Shown: in pieces, positions 17,730 through 26,275 of the stretch
Position numbering within the stretch: position 1 is the stretch's first letter
Layout: each line of letters opens with the position of its first letter
Assembly (NCBI GenBank): GCA_965232455.1
Contig: OZ246981.1
Location: forward strand, 3,348,001 to 3,412,000
Direction: 5' to 3'
DNA from: JBFGFX01 sp965232455
GTDB taxonomy: Bacteria > Pseudomonadota > Gammaproteobacteria > Steroidobacterales > Woeseiaceae
DNA length: 64,000 nt
Translations under genes and position numbers: made by a program
The notes under the pieces: model-generated
Seen by the model: only the letters and a program-made list of their open reading frames with translations
Told to the model about the DNA's origin: nothing
The model's database searches: none

Positions 17730-18947
17730 ATGCCACACTGGGATTTACTGCTGACCGATGCCCGCATCGCGTCGATGCGCGAGGGCGGCGCCGCCTACGG
17801 CGCCGTCGCCGACGGCGCGCTGGCGATCGCCGATGGACGGATTGCCTGGGTTGGGCGCTCCGACGACCTGCCCGAAACGCCGGCGGCAAATCAACGTTCG
17901 CTCGAAGGCCGCTGGGTGACTCCCGCGCTGATCGACTGCCACACGCACCTGGTCTTCGCGGGCAATCGCGCGGCTGAATTCGAGCAGCGCCTGAAGGGCG
18001 CCACGTACGAAGAAATCGCCGCCGCGGGTGGGGGTATTCTTTCAACCGTGCGCGCGACGCGCGGCGCCGATATCGACGCCCTGAGCGCGGCGTCGGGCGA
18101 GCGCCTGCTTTCGCTGCGCAACGAAGGCGTCGCGACTGTGGAAATCAAGTCCGGTTACGGCCTCGATCTCAACACGGAACTCAGGATGCTCGAGGTTGCG
18201 AGAAATCTCGGCGAGGTACATCGGATGAGCGTTGCCGCGACCTTTCTCGGCGCACACGCGACACCCCCCGAGTTTCGCAATCGAAACGACGACTACATCC
18301 GTTTTCTGATTGACGAGGTGCTGCCCGCCGCAGGTGATCGCGGCCTCGTCGATGCGGTAGACGCCTATTGCGAAGGCATCGCGTTCTCGGTGCCGCAGAT
18401 CACGACGCTGTTCGAGCATGCCGGGGAAAACGGTCTGCCGGTCAAGCTGCACGCCGATCAGCTCAGCGACACGGGTGGCGCGGAACTCGCGGCAAGCTTC
18501 GGTGCGCTATCGGCCGATCATCTCGAATACACCTCCGAGGAGGGAGTGCGCGCGCTGGCCCGGGCGGGCTCGGTTGCGGTCCTCCTACCCGGCGCGTTCC
18601 TGACGCTGCGGGAGACGCAAAAACCGCCGATCGAAGCGCTGCGAGATCACGGCGTCGGCATCGCCGTCGCAAGCGACTGCAATCCGGGCACCTCGCCCCT
18701 GTGCTCGCTGCAAGCCGCGATGAATCTTGCAGCAACGCTGTTCCGGCTCACACCGGAGGAATGCCTGGCGGGCGTGACCCGCGAGGCGGCCAGGGCGCTT
18801 GGACTGTCGGAGGACCGCGGCACGCTGGAAGCCGGCAAGCGGGCGGACCTGGCGATCTGGAACATCGACCACCCTGCCGAGCTGTCGTACTGGCTGGGCC
18901 TGAATCCGCTCGAATCGCTCATCGTGAGCGGCGAAACGCAGGTGTAG
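17730..18947 (+). CDS. hutI: Imidazolonepropionase
   Basis: A 405-residue amidohydrolase opening the imidazolone ring to formimidoylglutamate. Seen: ALIDCHTHLVFAGNR with two metal His near 70, YEEIAAAGGGI, VEIKSGYGL, FLGAHATP, LHADQLS, ADHLEY and ASDCNPGT with the metal Asp. An ATG at 17682 is also in frame and would add 16 residues, but it is only 9 bases from the operator; 17730 gives the usual N-terminus (MPHWDLLLTDARI). Divergent from hutF. Confidence 0.94.
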   Translation: MPHWDLLLTDARIASMREGGAAYGAVADGALAIADGRIAWVGRSDDLPETPAANQRSLEGRWVTPALIDCHTHLVFAGNRAAEFEQRLKGATYEEIAAAGGGILSTVRATRGADIDALSAASGERLLSLRNEGVATVEIKSGYGLDLNTELRMLEVARNLGEVHRMSVAATFLGAHATPPEFRNRNDDYIRFLIDEVLPAAGDRGLVDAVDAYCEGIAFSVPQITTLFEHAGENGLPVKLHADQLSDTGGAELAASFGALSADHLEYTSEEGVRALARAGSVAVLLPGAFLTLRETQKPPIEALRDHGVGIAVASDCNPGTSPLCSLQAAMNLAATLFRLTPEECLAGVTREAARALGLSEDRGTLEAGKRADLAIWNIDHPAELSYWLGLNPLESLIVSGETQV

Positions 18948-19013
18948 CAACTCGTCCTGACGGGCGGCCGGCCGCGAGGTCGTCAACGGCACCTCAAGGG
19001 TCGGACCCAAACC

Positions 19014-19214
19014 TCACTGACTGAAGTCTCTACGGATATCGGCCAGCTCACGCAGTAGCGCCAGCGCTCTTTCCCGAGTCACGCCAAGCCGAAACTCGAA
19101 TTCCGCTTCGTCAATCGCACCGGCGCCGTCGAGAATCTCGTGCAGAGCATTGCCGAGCAGCACGATATCTTCGTTGTTCAGGCGACTGGCCCAGTTTGTG
19201 ATGCTGTCGGACAT
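19014..19214 (-). CDS. Small protein of unknown function
   Basis: A 66-residue, largely helical, acidic protein (LNNEDIVLLGNALHEILDG, ERALALLRELADIRRDF). A strong AAGGAG site lies eight bases before the ATG, which supports a real gene. No signal peptide or membrane segment. It is convergent with hutI. I do not recognise a family. Confidence 0.6.
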   Translation of the reverse strand: MSDSITNWASRLNNEDIVLLGNALHEILDGAGAIDEAEFEFRLGVTRERALALLRELADIRRDFSQ

Positions 19215-19317
19215 CGAGACTGCTCCTTATGCGCGGATTGCGAGTTCTCACTATACGCTGCCTTCCCGCTCGACAACCAGCACGCGGGCCTCCCCGAGCG
19301 GACGAGCTAGTACTTTC

Positions 19318-19704
19318 CTAGGTAGCGGCAACCGCTTCGATTTCCAATTTCCAATTCGACTCCAGCAGCTGACAGCAAACCACCGTCGATGCAGGCTCGT
19401 TGTCGCCCAGGAATTCTTTCCTCATTGCAATATTGGGTTCGTCGAACTCTGGACCCGCCAGATAAGTGCGGAGAGAGACAATGTTCTCGTAGCGCATGTC
19501 GGCCGACTCCAGGATCGAACCGATATACGTCCAGATCAGTCGCGCCTGTTCCTCGAAGGAATCCGGCATGGCGATCCCGTCAGGCATGTACCCGTTGAGC
19601 CCGCTGATGAACAGGATTCTCGACTCTCCTCTCACCTCCACTGCGTGACTGTAGTTGTTGTATTGAGGGAACAGGTCTTTCGGATTGTGTTTTTTTACAG
19701 GCAT
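19318..19704 (-). CDS. RidA/YjgF-family protein lacking the usual arginine
   Basis: A 128-residue member of the RidA family, whose archetype hydrolyses reactive enamine/imine intermediates. Marks: ILFISGLNGYMPDG, EEQARLIWTYIGSILE and the C-terminal LEIEAVA. The catalytic Arg expected in the PAR motif reads PAS (NEPASTVV), so deaminase activity is doubtful. Two ATGs are available; the one at 19704 has GAGGG at a good distance (six bases), the one at 19710 abuts it. Composition is slightly more AT-rich than the hut genes. Confidence 0.82.
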   Translation of the reverse strand: MPVKKHNPKDLFPQYNNYSHAVEVRGESRILFISGLNGYMPDGIAMPDSFEEQARLIWTYIGSILESADMRYENIVSLRTYLAGPEFDEPNIAMRKEFLGDNEPASTVVCCQLLESNWKLEIEAVAAT

Positions 19705-19747
19705 CGACATCCCTCGAGGTTGGCGGTCAGATTCGCGGTTATCGGGG

Positions 19748-20200
19748 TCATTCGGAAAAATCCCAGCTGAAAACGCCTTTTTCCCTGTACTTCGCGCCGA
19801 GGCGCTCGTAAAAACGTATCGCGTCGCGATTGTCCGTCTGTACCTCCCAGCGTATTCGGCCGATACCCTGCCCGTCGCAGTGATTTTTCGCGCCCTGCAT
19901 CAGGGCTTCACCAATCCCGCGACCCCGAACACGCTCGTCCACGTACACGTCGTCGATATTCATGTACCGGCGGCCGAGCCAGATCGAGTAATTGACGGTG
20001 TAGGAAATGTAGCCGACGACCGCACCGTCGTGCTCGGCCAGCAGCACGCCGAACCTCGGATCGTCGCCAAAACCGGCCGCGAGCAGCTCCGCCGGATTCG
20101 TCCGCACGTGCTGCGTCTGGTCGTGGTGATCGGCGATCGCGAGAATCAAATCGTAAATGCGGTCGACGTCGGAACTGTTTGCGTGACGGATTGTGGTCAT
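19748..20200 (-). CDS. GNAT-family N-acetyltransferase
   Basis: A 150-residue single-domain GNAT. The acetyl-CoA loop is seen in VDERVRGRGIGEALMQGA (R-x-x-G-x-G/A pattern), followed by WEVQTDNRDAIRFYERLGA, the common motif B. Substrate unknown. It runs in the same direction as the RidA gene, 43 bases upstream of it, so co-transcription is possible. ATG at 20200 is chosen; a TTG two codons earlier is in frame. Confidence 0.88.
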   Translation of the reverse strand: MTTIRHANSSDVDRIYDLILAIADHHDQTQHVRTNPAELLAAGFGDDPRFGVLLAEHDGAVVGYISYTVNYSIWLGRRYMNIDDVYVDERVRGRGIGEALMQGAKNHCDGQGIGRIRWEVQTDNRDAIRFYERLGAKYREKGVFSWDFSE

Positions 20201-20312
20201 CGACAATCTCGAATGGACGGTGGGAGCACAGGCTCTCCGGCGCGCAGTATCGGGCGCTCGGCCCGCCTATTGCAACTCGTATCGCTTTATTGAGCCCACT
20301 GGACGTTCGCCG

Positions 20313-20789
20313 TCACGGGCGAGTTGACGGGTTGTACTCGAAAACCAGCCGGATGTTGCGCTCGAAACACACCGCGTTGGCCGGCAGCGGAAGCGGCGAT
20401 GATTTTTGTACAGCCGCGCTCACGGACCGCTGGATGGACGCGTCGTCGTTACAATCGGCAAACCTGAAATCCAGGATTGTTCCATCGACGCCCTGGCGGA
20501 TGTCAACGGTGCAGGCAACCGCGAGGTCGGTGGGAGGCAGCCAGTTACGGGTAATCGCAGCATGAACCCCCCGTGCATAAAGCTGACCGTCGACCGCCGA
20601 ACACGACGCCGGTTGAGTGTCCATGGGGGTTGAGCCGCAGGCGGACAGTGCCATCAGCGCAGCAAACGCCAGGCAGATCAGGTAGCTCAACGATGTCCGG
20701 CACCTACGCTTCCCGGCCTCCGACGATGGGCGGCGGCCGTTTGGCCAGGATGATGTCACTTTATTCATGAGTCGAAACATCGCGCGCAT
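20313..20789 (-). CDS. Putative lipoprotein with a TolA C-terminal-like domain
   Basis: Up to 158 residues. A hydrophobic stretch (YLICLAFAALMALSAC) ends in a lipobox LSAC, so it is probably lipid-anchored. The remainder resembles the TolA/TonB C-terminal fold: YARGVHAAITRNWLPP, then CTVDIRQGVDGTILDFRFADC, then SIQRSVSAAVQKSSPLPLP. Full TolA has a membrane anchor and a long helical arm; both are missing here. No tolQRB or pal is nearby. The start is unsure: ATGs at 20789, 20780 and 20768 are in frame, all giving a long basic leader. Confidence 0.65.
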   Translation of the reverse strand: MRAMFRLMNKVTSSWPNGRRPSSEAGKRRCRTSLSYLICLAFAALMALSACGSTPMDTQPASCSAVDGQLYARGVHAAITRNWLPPTDLAVACTVDIRQGVDGTILDFRFADCNDDASIQRSVSAAVQKSSPLPLPANAVCFERNIRLVFEYNPSTRP

Positions 20790-20830
20790 CTCTTACGGCC
20801 GTCGATATCGTATGCCGGGCACTCGCCCGG

Positions 20831-21235
20831 TCACAGTTCTTCATGGCGAACTTTACGGTTTTCGCAGTCAATGATAACTCTGACTTTGTGGCCCTTCGTT
20901 GCAACAGGCTTCCCCTCGATGACACCCGGCTTCCAGATGCTCTTTTTCGCGGCTCGAACAACTGCTCTATCATTCTTTTTCGTCGGACCAGAGGACAGTA
21001 CCTTCACCCGGCGAACCTTTCCGTCTTTCTTTACCTCGTACCCAACTTCTACGAACCCGCTTACGCATTCCCGTTCAATCTTTGGAGCGATGCGCAGAAT
21101 TTGCAGCGGGATCATCTCCATTTCATCCCGTTCATAGATTCGCTTGGCGTCATAAGGCGGATCTGCCGCAAACGCCGACACCGGCCAAAGTGCACAACCA
21201 AGTAAACACGCGATAAGGGTGAATTTAGTCTGCAT
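20831..21235 (-). CDS. Periplasmic TonB C-terminal-domain protein
   Basis: A 134-residue protein with a signal peptide (MQTKFTLIACLLGCALWPV, cleavage near SAFAADP) and then only a TonB C-terminal-like domain: GFVEVGYEVKKDGKVRRVKV, VRAAKKSIWKPGVIEGKPV, VRVIID. It lacks the membrane anchor and proline-rich arm needed for energy transduction, so it may be a stand-alone periplasmic adaptor. It lies just upstream of the TolA-like lipoprotein in the same direction. GC is lower than in flanking genes. Confidence 0.72.
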   Translation of the reverse strand: MQTKFTLIACLLGCALWPVSAFAADPPYDAKRIYERDEMEMIPLQILRIAPKIERECVSGFVEVGYEVKKDGKVRRVKVLSSGPTKKNDRAVVRAAKKSIWKPGVIEGKPVATKGHKVRVIIDCENRKVRHEEL

Positions 21236-21445
21236 AGTATTTGAAATCTGCTACAACTGGCACGCTTCGCATAGGGGCCATGGTATACTCGACAAGCTCG
21301 CACAGCGGTTCGGCAATGTACGTCCGATTCAAGCGAATCACCTGCACTCTCCGCAATACCCGACGATTGTCGTACTACAGAAATCCTTCAAAACGGAATG
21401 CTCACGAGTTCCGCAAGTGAATCCCCGTGATCACTCAATAATCTA

Positions 21446-21679
21446 TCACTTCCCGACCGACTGCTTTGCAAGAATCGCCGAAACGCTCGCGTAGGTCGAC
21501 ACGCAGTAAGGCACCAAGTAGGTCATCGCAATTTTCAGCAGGATCTCCATAGACCACTCACCGACCAGAATTCGGTTCCCCTGATTGATCACCGCCAGGA
21601 TCGTGCCGACGACCAGCCCCACCTTGAGGCCCCGCCGGACCACGTCGTTTCGCGTCGCTACTTTCAGCCAGTCGTTCAT
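21446..21679 (-). CDS. NrtS-like small membrane protein
   Basis: A 77-residue protein beginning MNDWLKVATRNDVVRRGLKV, with two hydrophobic segments (GLVVGTILAVINQG and a MTYLVPYCVSTYASV segment). This pattern matches the NrtS family, described as nitrate/nitrite transporters in some marine bacteria. The ATG at 21679 is chosen because GGAGG (complement of 21685-21689) lies five bases upstream; a frame from 21700 is longer. No nitrate or nitrite reductase gene is in this window, so a nitrogen role is family knowledge only. Confidence 0.72.
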   Translation of the reverse strand: MNDWLKVATRNDVVRRGLKVGLVVGTILAVINQGNRILVGEWSMEILLKIAMTYLVPYCVSTYASVSAILAKQSVGK

Positions 21680-21718
21680 CCACCCCTCCGGGGCTGTCAT
21701 CCCCGTCCGCTTCGGGCT

Positions 21719-22975
21719 ATGCTGCCCTTACGTAGTGACCCTCAGCTTATCCCATTTTCGGTGAACCTGGACCTCGCAACAAAGCGCCGCTTCGTGCTCG
21801 TGCTCGGCTGCCTGACGGGCATCGGTGCCGTGACGGTAGACATCAGCCTGCCGTCCATCCCACTGATGGTCGCCGATCTCGGCAGCACGATCTCGGTCGG
21901 CCAGCAGATCGTCGGCGTATTCATTCTCGGCATCGCACTCGGCCAGCTGCCGGCCGGCCTTATGTCGGACCGGGTCGGCCGAATCCCGGTGCTGGTCACC
22001 GGTATCGCCGTGTTCACCGTGGGCGGCGTCATTACGAGCATTGCGGGCAACATGGAAACCATGCTGCTCGCGCGCTTCGTCCAGGGGCTGGGGGCGTCCG
22101 TCGGTGTGGTGGTTTCGCGCGCGATTGTCAGAGACATCTCCAGCGGCGTGCAGGCCGCGCGTATCCTGTCCGTCATGGTCATGATCTTCACGGCGGCGCC
22201 GATGCTGGCGCCGATTACCGGCGGCTATCTCGTGTCCACGCTGGGCTGGCGCGCCCCGTTCGTAGCGGTCGTCGTGTTCGGCGCCATCATCTTTTTGGCC
22301 GTAACCCGCGGTTTACACGAAACCCGGCGGCCAAACCGCGATCACCACATCCTGCGCCAGCTCTTGATGAGCGCACGCGAGTTCTTCAGCCACCGGCAAA
22401 GCGTACTCGGCCTACTGCTCGTCGTGTTGCCTGCCATGGGTTTCATCTCGGTGATCACCGGCTCGTCGGCCCTGATCATGGAAATTTACGGGTATTCGGC
22501 CGAACAGTTCGGTTTCATATTTGCCCTTGCCGGCGTCGCCATTCTCGTCGGCTCGGTCCTCAACCGGCAGCTGCTGGTGCGCTTCAACACCATGCAGCTG
22601 GCCGGACTCGGCGCCGTTCTCATCGGCGCCGCGGCGGCACAGCTCATGCTGATGGCCTGGCTGGGCGCGGCGAATTTCTGGTGGGTCTGGGGTAACGTCT
22701 GTCTCTATATGTGCGGCGTCAGTTTCCTGATGGCGAACGCAACCGCCATCGCGCTGGATCCGGTGCCGCAGGTCGCCGGCGCCGCGGCGTCCATCGTCGG
22801 CACGACGCAGAATCTGTTTGCATCGTCGGGCGCGATCGCCACGGGTTTCATTTACGACGGCACGATGCCGACCGCCGTCATGCCGATGGGCATTTTCGGG
22901 CTGGTGACGCTGGCTACGTTCCTGCTGCGCCGGCTCATCCTGCGCGGCGAGCCGCTGCACTCCGCCACGGAGTGA
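21719..22975 (+). CDS. Bcr/CflA-type multidrug efflux MFS transporter
   Basis: A 418-residue 12-helix major facilitator. Marks of the drug:H+ antiporter-1 branch: DISLPSIPLMVADL in helix 1, GQLPAGLMSDRVGRIPVL in loop 2-3 and RFVQGLGASVGVVVSRAIVRD in helix 4-5, which is typical for Bcr/CflA proteins. It pumps drugs, sulfonamides or dipeptides out across the inner membrane in known cases. An in-frame ATG near base 21869 is too late, so the first ATG stands. Convergent with the nitroreductase. Confidence 0.88.
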   Translation: MLPLRSDPQLIPFSVNLDLATKRRFVLVLGCLTGIGAVTVDISLPSIPLMVADLGSTISVGQQIVGVFILGIALGQLPAGLMSDRVGRIPVLVTGIAVFTVGGVITSIAGNMETMLLARFVQGLGASVGVVVSRAIVRDISSGVQAARILSVMVMIFTAAPMLAPITGGYLVSTLGWRAPFVAVVVFGAIIFLAVTRGLHETRRPNRDHHILRQLLMSAREFFSHRQSVLGLLLVVLPAMGFISVITGSSALIMEIYGYSAEQFGFIFALAGVAILVGSVLNRQLLVRFNTMQLAGLGAVLIGAAAAQLMLMAWLGAANFWWVWGNVCLYMCGVSFLMANATAIALDPVPQVAGAAASIVGTTQNLFASSGAIATGFIYDGTMPTAVMPMGIFGLVTLATFLLRRLILRGEPLHSATE

Positions 22976-22981
22976 AACGCG

Positions 22982-23566
22982 TCAGTCCAGCTCGGTGACG
23001 ATCTCTTCGACGCTCTTGCGCTGCTGAGTCGGCGTTATCTTCGGATACCCGTACCAGATCAGACCAACGATGAATTCGCCGTCGCGGTCGATGCCGAGCA
23101 GTTCGTAAAACCGGTCGTCACGCGTGATCGGTCCCGTCGACCATTTCGAGGCCACGCCCGCCTCCGACAGATAAAGGCTCAGATTCTGGATCGCGCAGCA
23201 GACGCTCGCGTAGTCTTCCTGCTGTAGCAGTTCCTCGTCCGAGCGCGAACAGGTCACGACCAGCCATCCCGGCCTCGAGGCAGCGTCTTTGGCCTTGAAC
23301 TCACCCATGTCGGCGCCTTTGCGTTCGGTCACGACGACACGGGTCAGATCGACACTCTTCTTGATCGCCTCCTCGCCGAGCAAATAGAAGTGCCAGGGCT
23401 CGGTCACATGATGGTTGGGCGCCCAGCGCGCCACCTCGATTGCATCCAGCACGAGTTGCTTGCTGACGGGCTGGTTCAGAAACAGCTTGACCGTTCGGCG
23501 GGCGCGGATCCGCTCGGCGAGATGCTGCAGGGACTTTTTGAATTCCGTCGTCGGTACGTTGCTCAC
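22982..23566 (-). CDS. Nitroreductase-family flavoprotein
   Basis: A 194-residue FMN-dependent oxidoreductase-fold protein. Seen: RRTVKLFLNQPVSK near 23, the FMN-binding ARWAPNHH near 48, QEDYASVCCAIQNLSLYL and a C-terminal FIVGLIWYGYPK. GTG at 23566 is chosen because it overlaps the thiolase stop (GTGA), so the two are coupled. Substrates of this group range from nitroaromatics to quinones; coupling to a thiolase does not settle it. Confidence 0.83.
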   Translation of the reverse strand: MSNVPTTEFKKSLQHLAERIRARRTVKLFLNQPVSKQLVLDAIEVARWAPNHHVTEPWHFYLLGEEAIKKSVDLTRVVVTERKGADMGEFKAKDAASRPGWLVVTCSRSDEELLQQEDYASVCCAIQNLSLYLSEAGVASKWSTGPITRDDRFYELLGIDRDGEFIVGLIWYGYPKITPTQQRKSVEEIVTELD

Positions 23567-24771
23567 GCGGCGCACTCCAGAATCATCGAGATGCCCTGCC
23601 CCACGCCGATACACATCGTACAAAGGGCATACCGCCCTTCGCGCCGGTGCAACTCGCGCACGGCAGTCGTCACGAGCCGCGCACCGGACATCCCCAGTGG
23701 GTGCCCCAGCGCGATGGCACCGCCGTTCGGATTGACGTGTTCGGCGTCGTCCGCGACGCCCAGTTCACGCAGAACCGCCAGGCCCTGCGCCGCAAACGCC
23801 TCGTTCAGTTCGATCACGTCCATGTCGTCGATCGAAAGCCCGGCTCGGTGCAGCGCTTTCCGTGATGCCGGCGCCGGCCCGATTCCCATGACCCGGGGCT
23901 CGACGCCGGCGACGGCCCAGGTCACGATTCTGGCCAGCGGCGTCAGCGCGTGATCCCGAGCGGCTTCGGAGGAAGCGATCAGCAGCGCACCGGCGCCGTC
24001 GTTGATCCCCGAAGCGTTGCCCGCGGTCACCGTGCCGCCGCTTCGCACAATCGGTTTGAGTTTGGCCATACTCTCCGCATTCGATCCCGGCCGCGGATGC
24101 TCGTCGGTGTCCACGACGACAGGCTCGCCGCGACGCTGCGGTATCGACACCGGCACGATTTCGGCCGCCAGCCGCCCCGCTTCGATCGCGGCCGCCGCTT
24201 TCCGCTGACTGGCGAGCGCAAACGCGTCCTGATCTTCCCGCGCAACGCCAAACTCCTCCGCCACGTTCTCCGCCGTCTCCGCCATCGAGTCGATGCCGTA
24301 CTGTTCCTCCAATTTACGGTTGACGAATCGCCAGCCGAGCGTCGTATCGTACATTTCCGCGTTGCGGCCGAACGCGGTTGGAGATTTTGCGAACACGAAC
24401 GGCGCGCGCGACATGGATTCGACGCCGCCAGCGACAATGAGGTCGGCGTCGCCGGCCACGATTGCGTGCGCGGCGTTGCCGACCGCGTTCATCCCCGAGC
24501 CGCAGAGGCGATTGATCGTCGCGGCCGGCACCGATACCGGCAGCCCGGCGAGCAGCGCCGACATCCGCGCGACGTTCCGATTGTCCTCGCCCGCCTGGTT
24601 CGCGCAGCCGTACACCAGGTCGTCGATCGCGGCCGGATCGAGCGAGGGATTTCGATCGATCAGCGCGGCGATCGGTATGGCGCCCAGATCGTCGGTGCGC
24701 ACGGAGGACAGCGCGCCGCCGTAGCGGCCGATCGGGGTGCGCACGGCGTCGCAGATCCAAGCATCAGGCAT
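23563..24771 (-). CDS. Acetyl-CoA acyltransferase (thiolase, PcaF-like)
   Basis: A 402-residue thiolase. All catalytic residues are present: the acyl-accepting Cys in INRLCGSGMNAVG near 90, His in GGAIALGHPLGMSGAR and Cys in CTMCIGVGQG; NEAFAAQ is also present. The opening (DAVRTPIGRYGGALSSVRTDDLGA) and the GCANQAGEDNRNVARM segment resemble beta-ketoadipyl-CoA thiolases (PcaF/PaaJ). No other aromatic-degradation gene is in the window, so a general beta-oxidation thiolase is the alternative. Confidence 0.88.
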   Translation of the reverse strand: MPDAWICDAVRTPIGRYGGALSSVRTDDLGAIPIAALIDRNPSLDPAAIDDLVYGCANQAGEDNRNVARMSALLAGLPVSVPAATINRLCGSGMNAVGNAAHAIVAGDADLIVAGGVESMSRAPFVFAKSPTAFGRNAEMYDTTLGWRFVNRKLEEQYGIDSMAETAENVAEEFGVAREDQDAFALASQRKAAAAIEAGRLAAEIVPVSIPQRRGEPVVVDTDEHPRPGSNAESMAKLKPIVRSGGTVTAGNASGINDGAGALLIASSEAARDHALTPLARIVTWAVAGVEPRVMGIGPAPASRKALHRAGLSIDDMDVIELNEAFAAQGLAVLRELGVADDAEHVNPNGGAIALGHPLGMSGARLVTTAVRELHRREGRYALCTMCIGVGQGISMILECAA

Positions 24772-24782
24772 GATTTTCTCGT

Positions 24783-26111
24783 TTAGTTTTTGGCCGCCGC
24801 GGGCTCCGCGGCGTGTGATTTGTCCTTGCCATTATAAAGCCTGCCCAGATAGACGCCCGTGAGCGCCCACACCACCGACAGCAAGGCGGCAATTGCCGCC
24901 ACGCCCGACAGGCCCAGCCCGAGACCCCAGGTCGCCGTCAGGAAATTGTAAAACCAGACGTTGACGACGTCGCCGCCCCGATAAACGACGACGTCGACCA
25001 CCGGTTTCGCCTTGTAACGGGTTTCCGGATCGACGATCGTGAACAACATCTCACGGCCGGGTCGGGTCACCGAATAGTTGCCGGCACGGCGCGCAACCTG
25101 AAGGCCGATCAGCACGGGCAATAACGGGGCGGCGGCCACGATGAGCCAACCGCCGGTCAATAACAGCGGAACCAGCGCCAGCGTCGTCGCCATGCCGAGC
25201 CGCGTCGTGATGCGGCCAGTCACAAACACCGCGGTCAGGACCGCAATCGTGTTTACCGCCAGATCCATACCGCTCTGAATCTGGGTGCGCTGATCCAAAT
25301 CGAATACCCGCAGCGCCTCCCGCAGTTCCTGATAAAAAATCGTGCCCATCAGCACGTACAGGAAAATGAAGAGGCCTATCGCCAGCAGGTACGGGTTCGC
25401 AAAAAACAGGCCGATGCCGGAAAACGGGTTTTTGCCGAGCTTCTGGTGATAGGACAGGTCGGCCTGAAGCTCTCTGTTGCCGAGCTCGGTGACCTTCAGT
25501 TTCTCGAGCCGCGCGATGATCGGCAGTGGGACCAGAAGCATCAGCGCCGAGATGGGCATCAGGTTGATTGCGCCGATGTTGTCGCCAAAAAACGTCGCCA
25601 CGATGGGCCCGGCGACCGCGCCCAGGCTGGCGCCTACCGCGACGATGCTGAACAACCTCGGGGCTTGCTCCCTGTTAAACAGCCCGGACATGAAACTCCA
25701 GAACACCGAGGTATTGAACAGGGCGAACAGGCTCACCCACACGTAAAACGCCTGCCTGACGACTTCGGCATCGCTGCCAATCACCGTATTGGCGTAAAAG
25801 GCCAGGAACGTCACCGAGAAGAACGCGTAAACGCTGGGCACGACGCGATGGAAGGGAATGCGCGAAATTACGCCGCCGTAGACGATCACTGCGACGAGAC
25901 TCAGGAAAAAAGTCAGGGTCCACAACACCCCGACCTCCTCCCGGCTCCAGTCGCTCGCCATCGCGTCGCGGACGGGCCGCAACATGAAATACGCGGCCAT
26001 CAGAACGAATACCATCGTGAACGACAGCACCGTCGCCCTGATCTCGTTCGGCTCGACCTTGGCCGCGGCCTTCAAGATTCTGGCTATCGGTCCGTTATTC
26101 TTTTCCGTCAT
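24783..26111 (-). CDS. Nucleotide-transporter-like (Npt1/Npt2, AAA-type) membrane protein
   Basis: A 442-residue protein with about 11-12 membrane segments. YFMLRPVRDAMASDWS after the first helix and FSIVAVGASLGAVAGP are typical of the Npt1/Npt2 ADP/ATP carrier-related MFS group. Related proteins in intracellular bacteria exchange host ATP, but many free-living bacteria carry homologues of unknown substrate, and this seems one of them. ATG at 26111 has GGAG six bases upstream; longer frames are less likely. It ends 12 bases before the thiolase start. Confidence 0.75.
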   Translation of the reverse strand: MTEKNNGPIARILKAAAKVEPNEIRATVLSFTMVFVLMAAYFMLRPVRDAMASDWSREEVGVLWTLTFFLSLVAVIVYGGVISRIPFHRVVPSVYAFFSVTFLAFYANTVIGSDAEVVRQAFYVWVSLFALFNTSVFWSFMSGLFNREQAPRLFSIVAVGASLGAVAGPIVATFFGDNIGAINLMPISALMLLVPLPIIARLEKLKVTELGNRELQADLSYHQKLGKNPFSGIGLFFANPYLLAIGLFIFLYVLMGTIFYQELREALRVFDLDQRTQIQSGMDLAVNTIAVLTAVFVTGRITTRLGMATTLALVPLLLTGGWLIVAAAPLLPVLIGLQVARRAGNYSVTRPGREMLFTIVDPETRYKAKPVVDVVVYRGGDVVNVWFYNFLTATWGLGLGLSGVAAIAALLSVVWALTGVYLGRLYNGKDKSHAAEPAAAKN

Positions 26112-26221
26112 GCTGCACTCCGCCAAGCCATCGCCCTTCGGCGATTTCCAGGCCAGAGATTGCCACAGATCGAGCGGCCGCACAGCCGGACGTTCCGCTA
26201 TCCAAGGCGAGCAATCCCGCC

Positions 26222-26249
26222 AAAAAAAACGCGGGCCCATGGCCCGCGT
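26222..26249 (-). terminator. Intrinsic terminator after the peroxiredoxin gene
   Basis: On the minus strand a 9-bp GC-rich stem (ACGCGGGCC / GGCCCGCGT, three-base loop) at 26249-26229 is followed by eight T. It lies 27 bases after the peroxiredoxin-like gene and separates it from the nucleotide-transporter-like gene. Confidence 0.85.
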
Positions 26250-26275
26250 CAGATGCAATCGGGTGGCGCTCGTCG

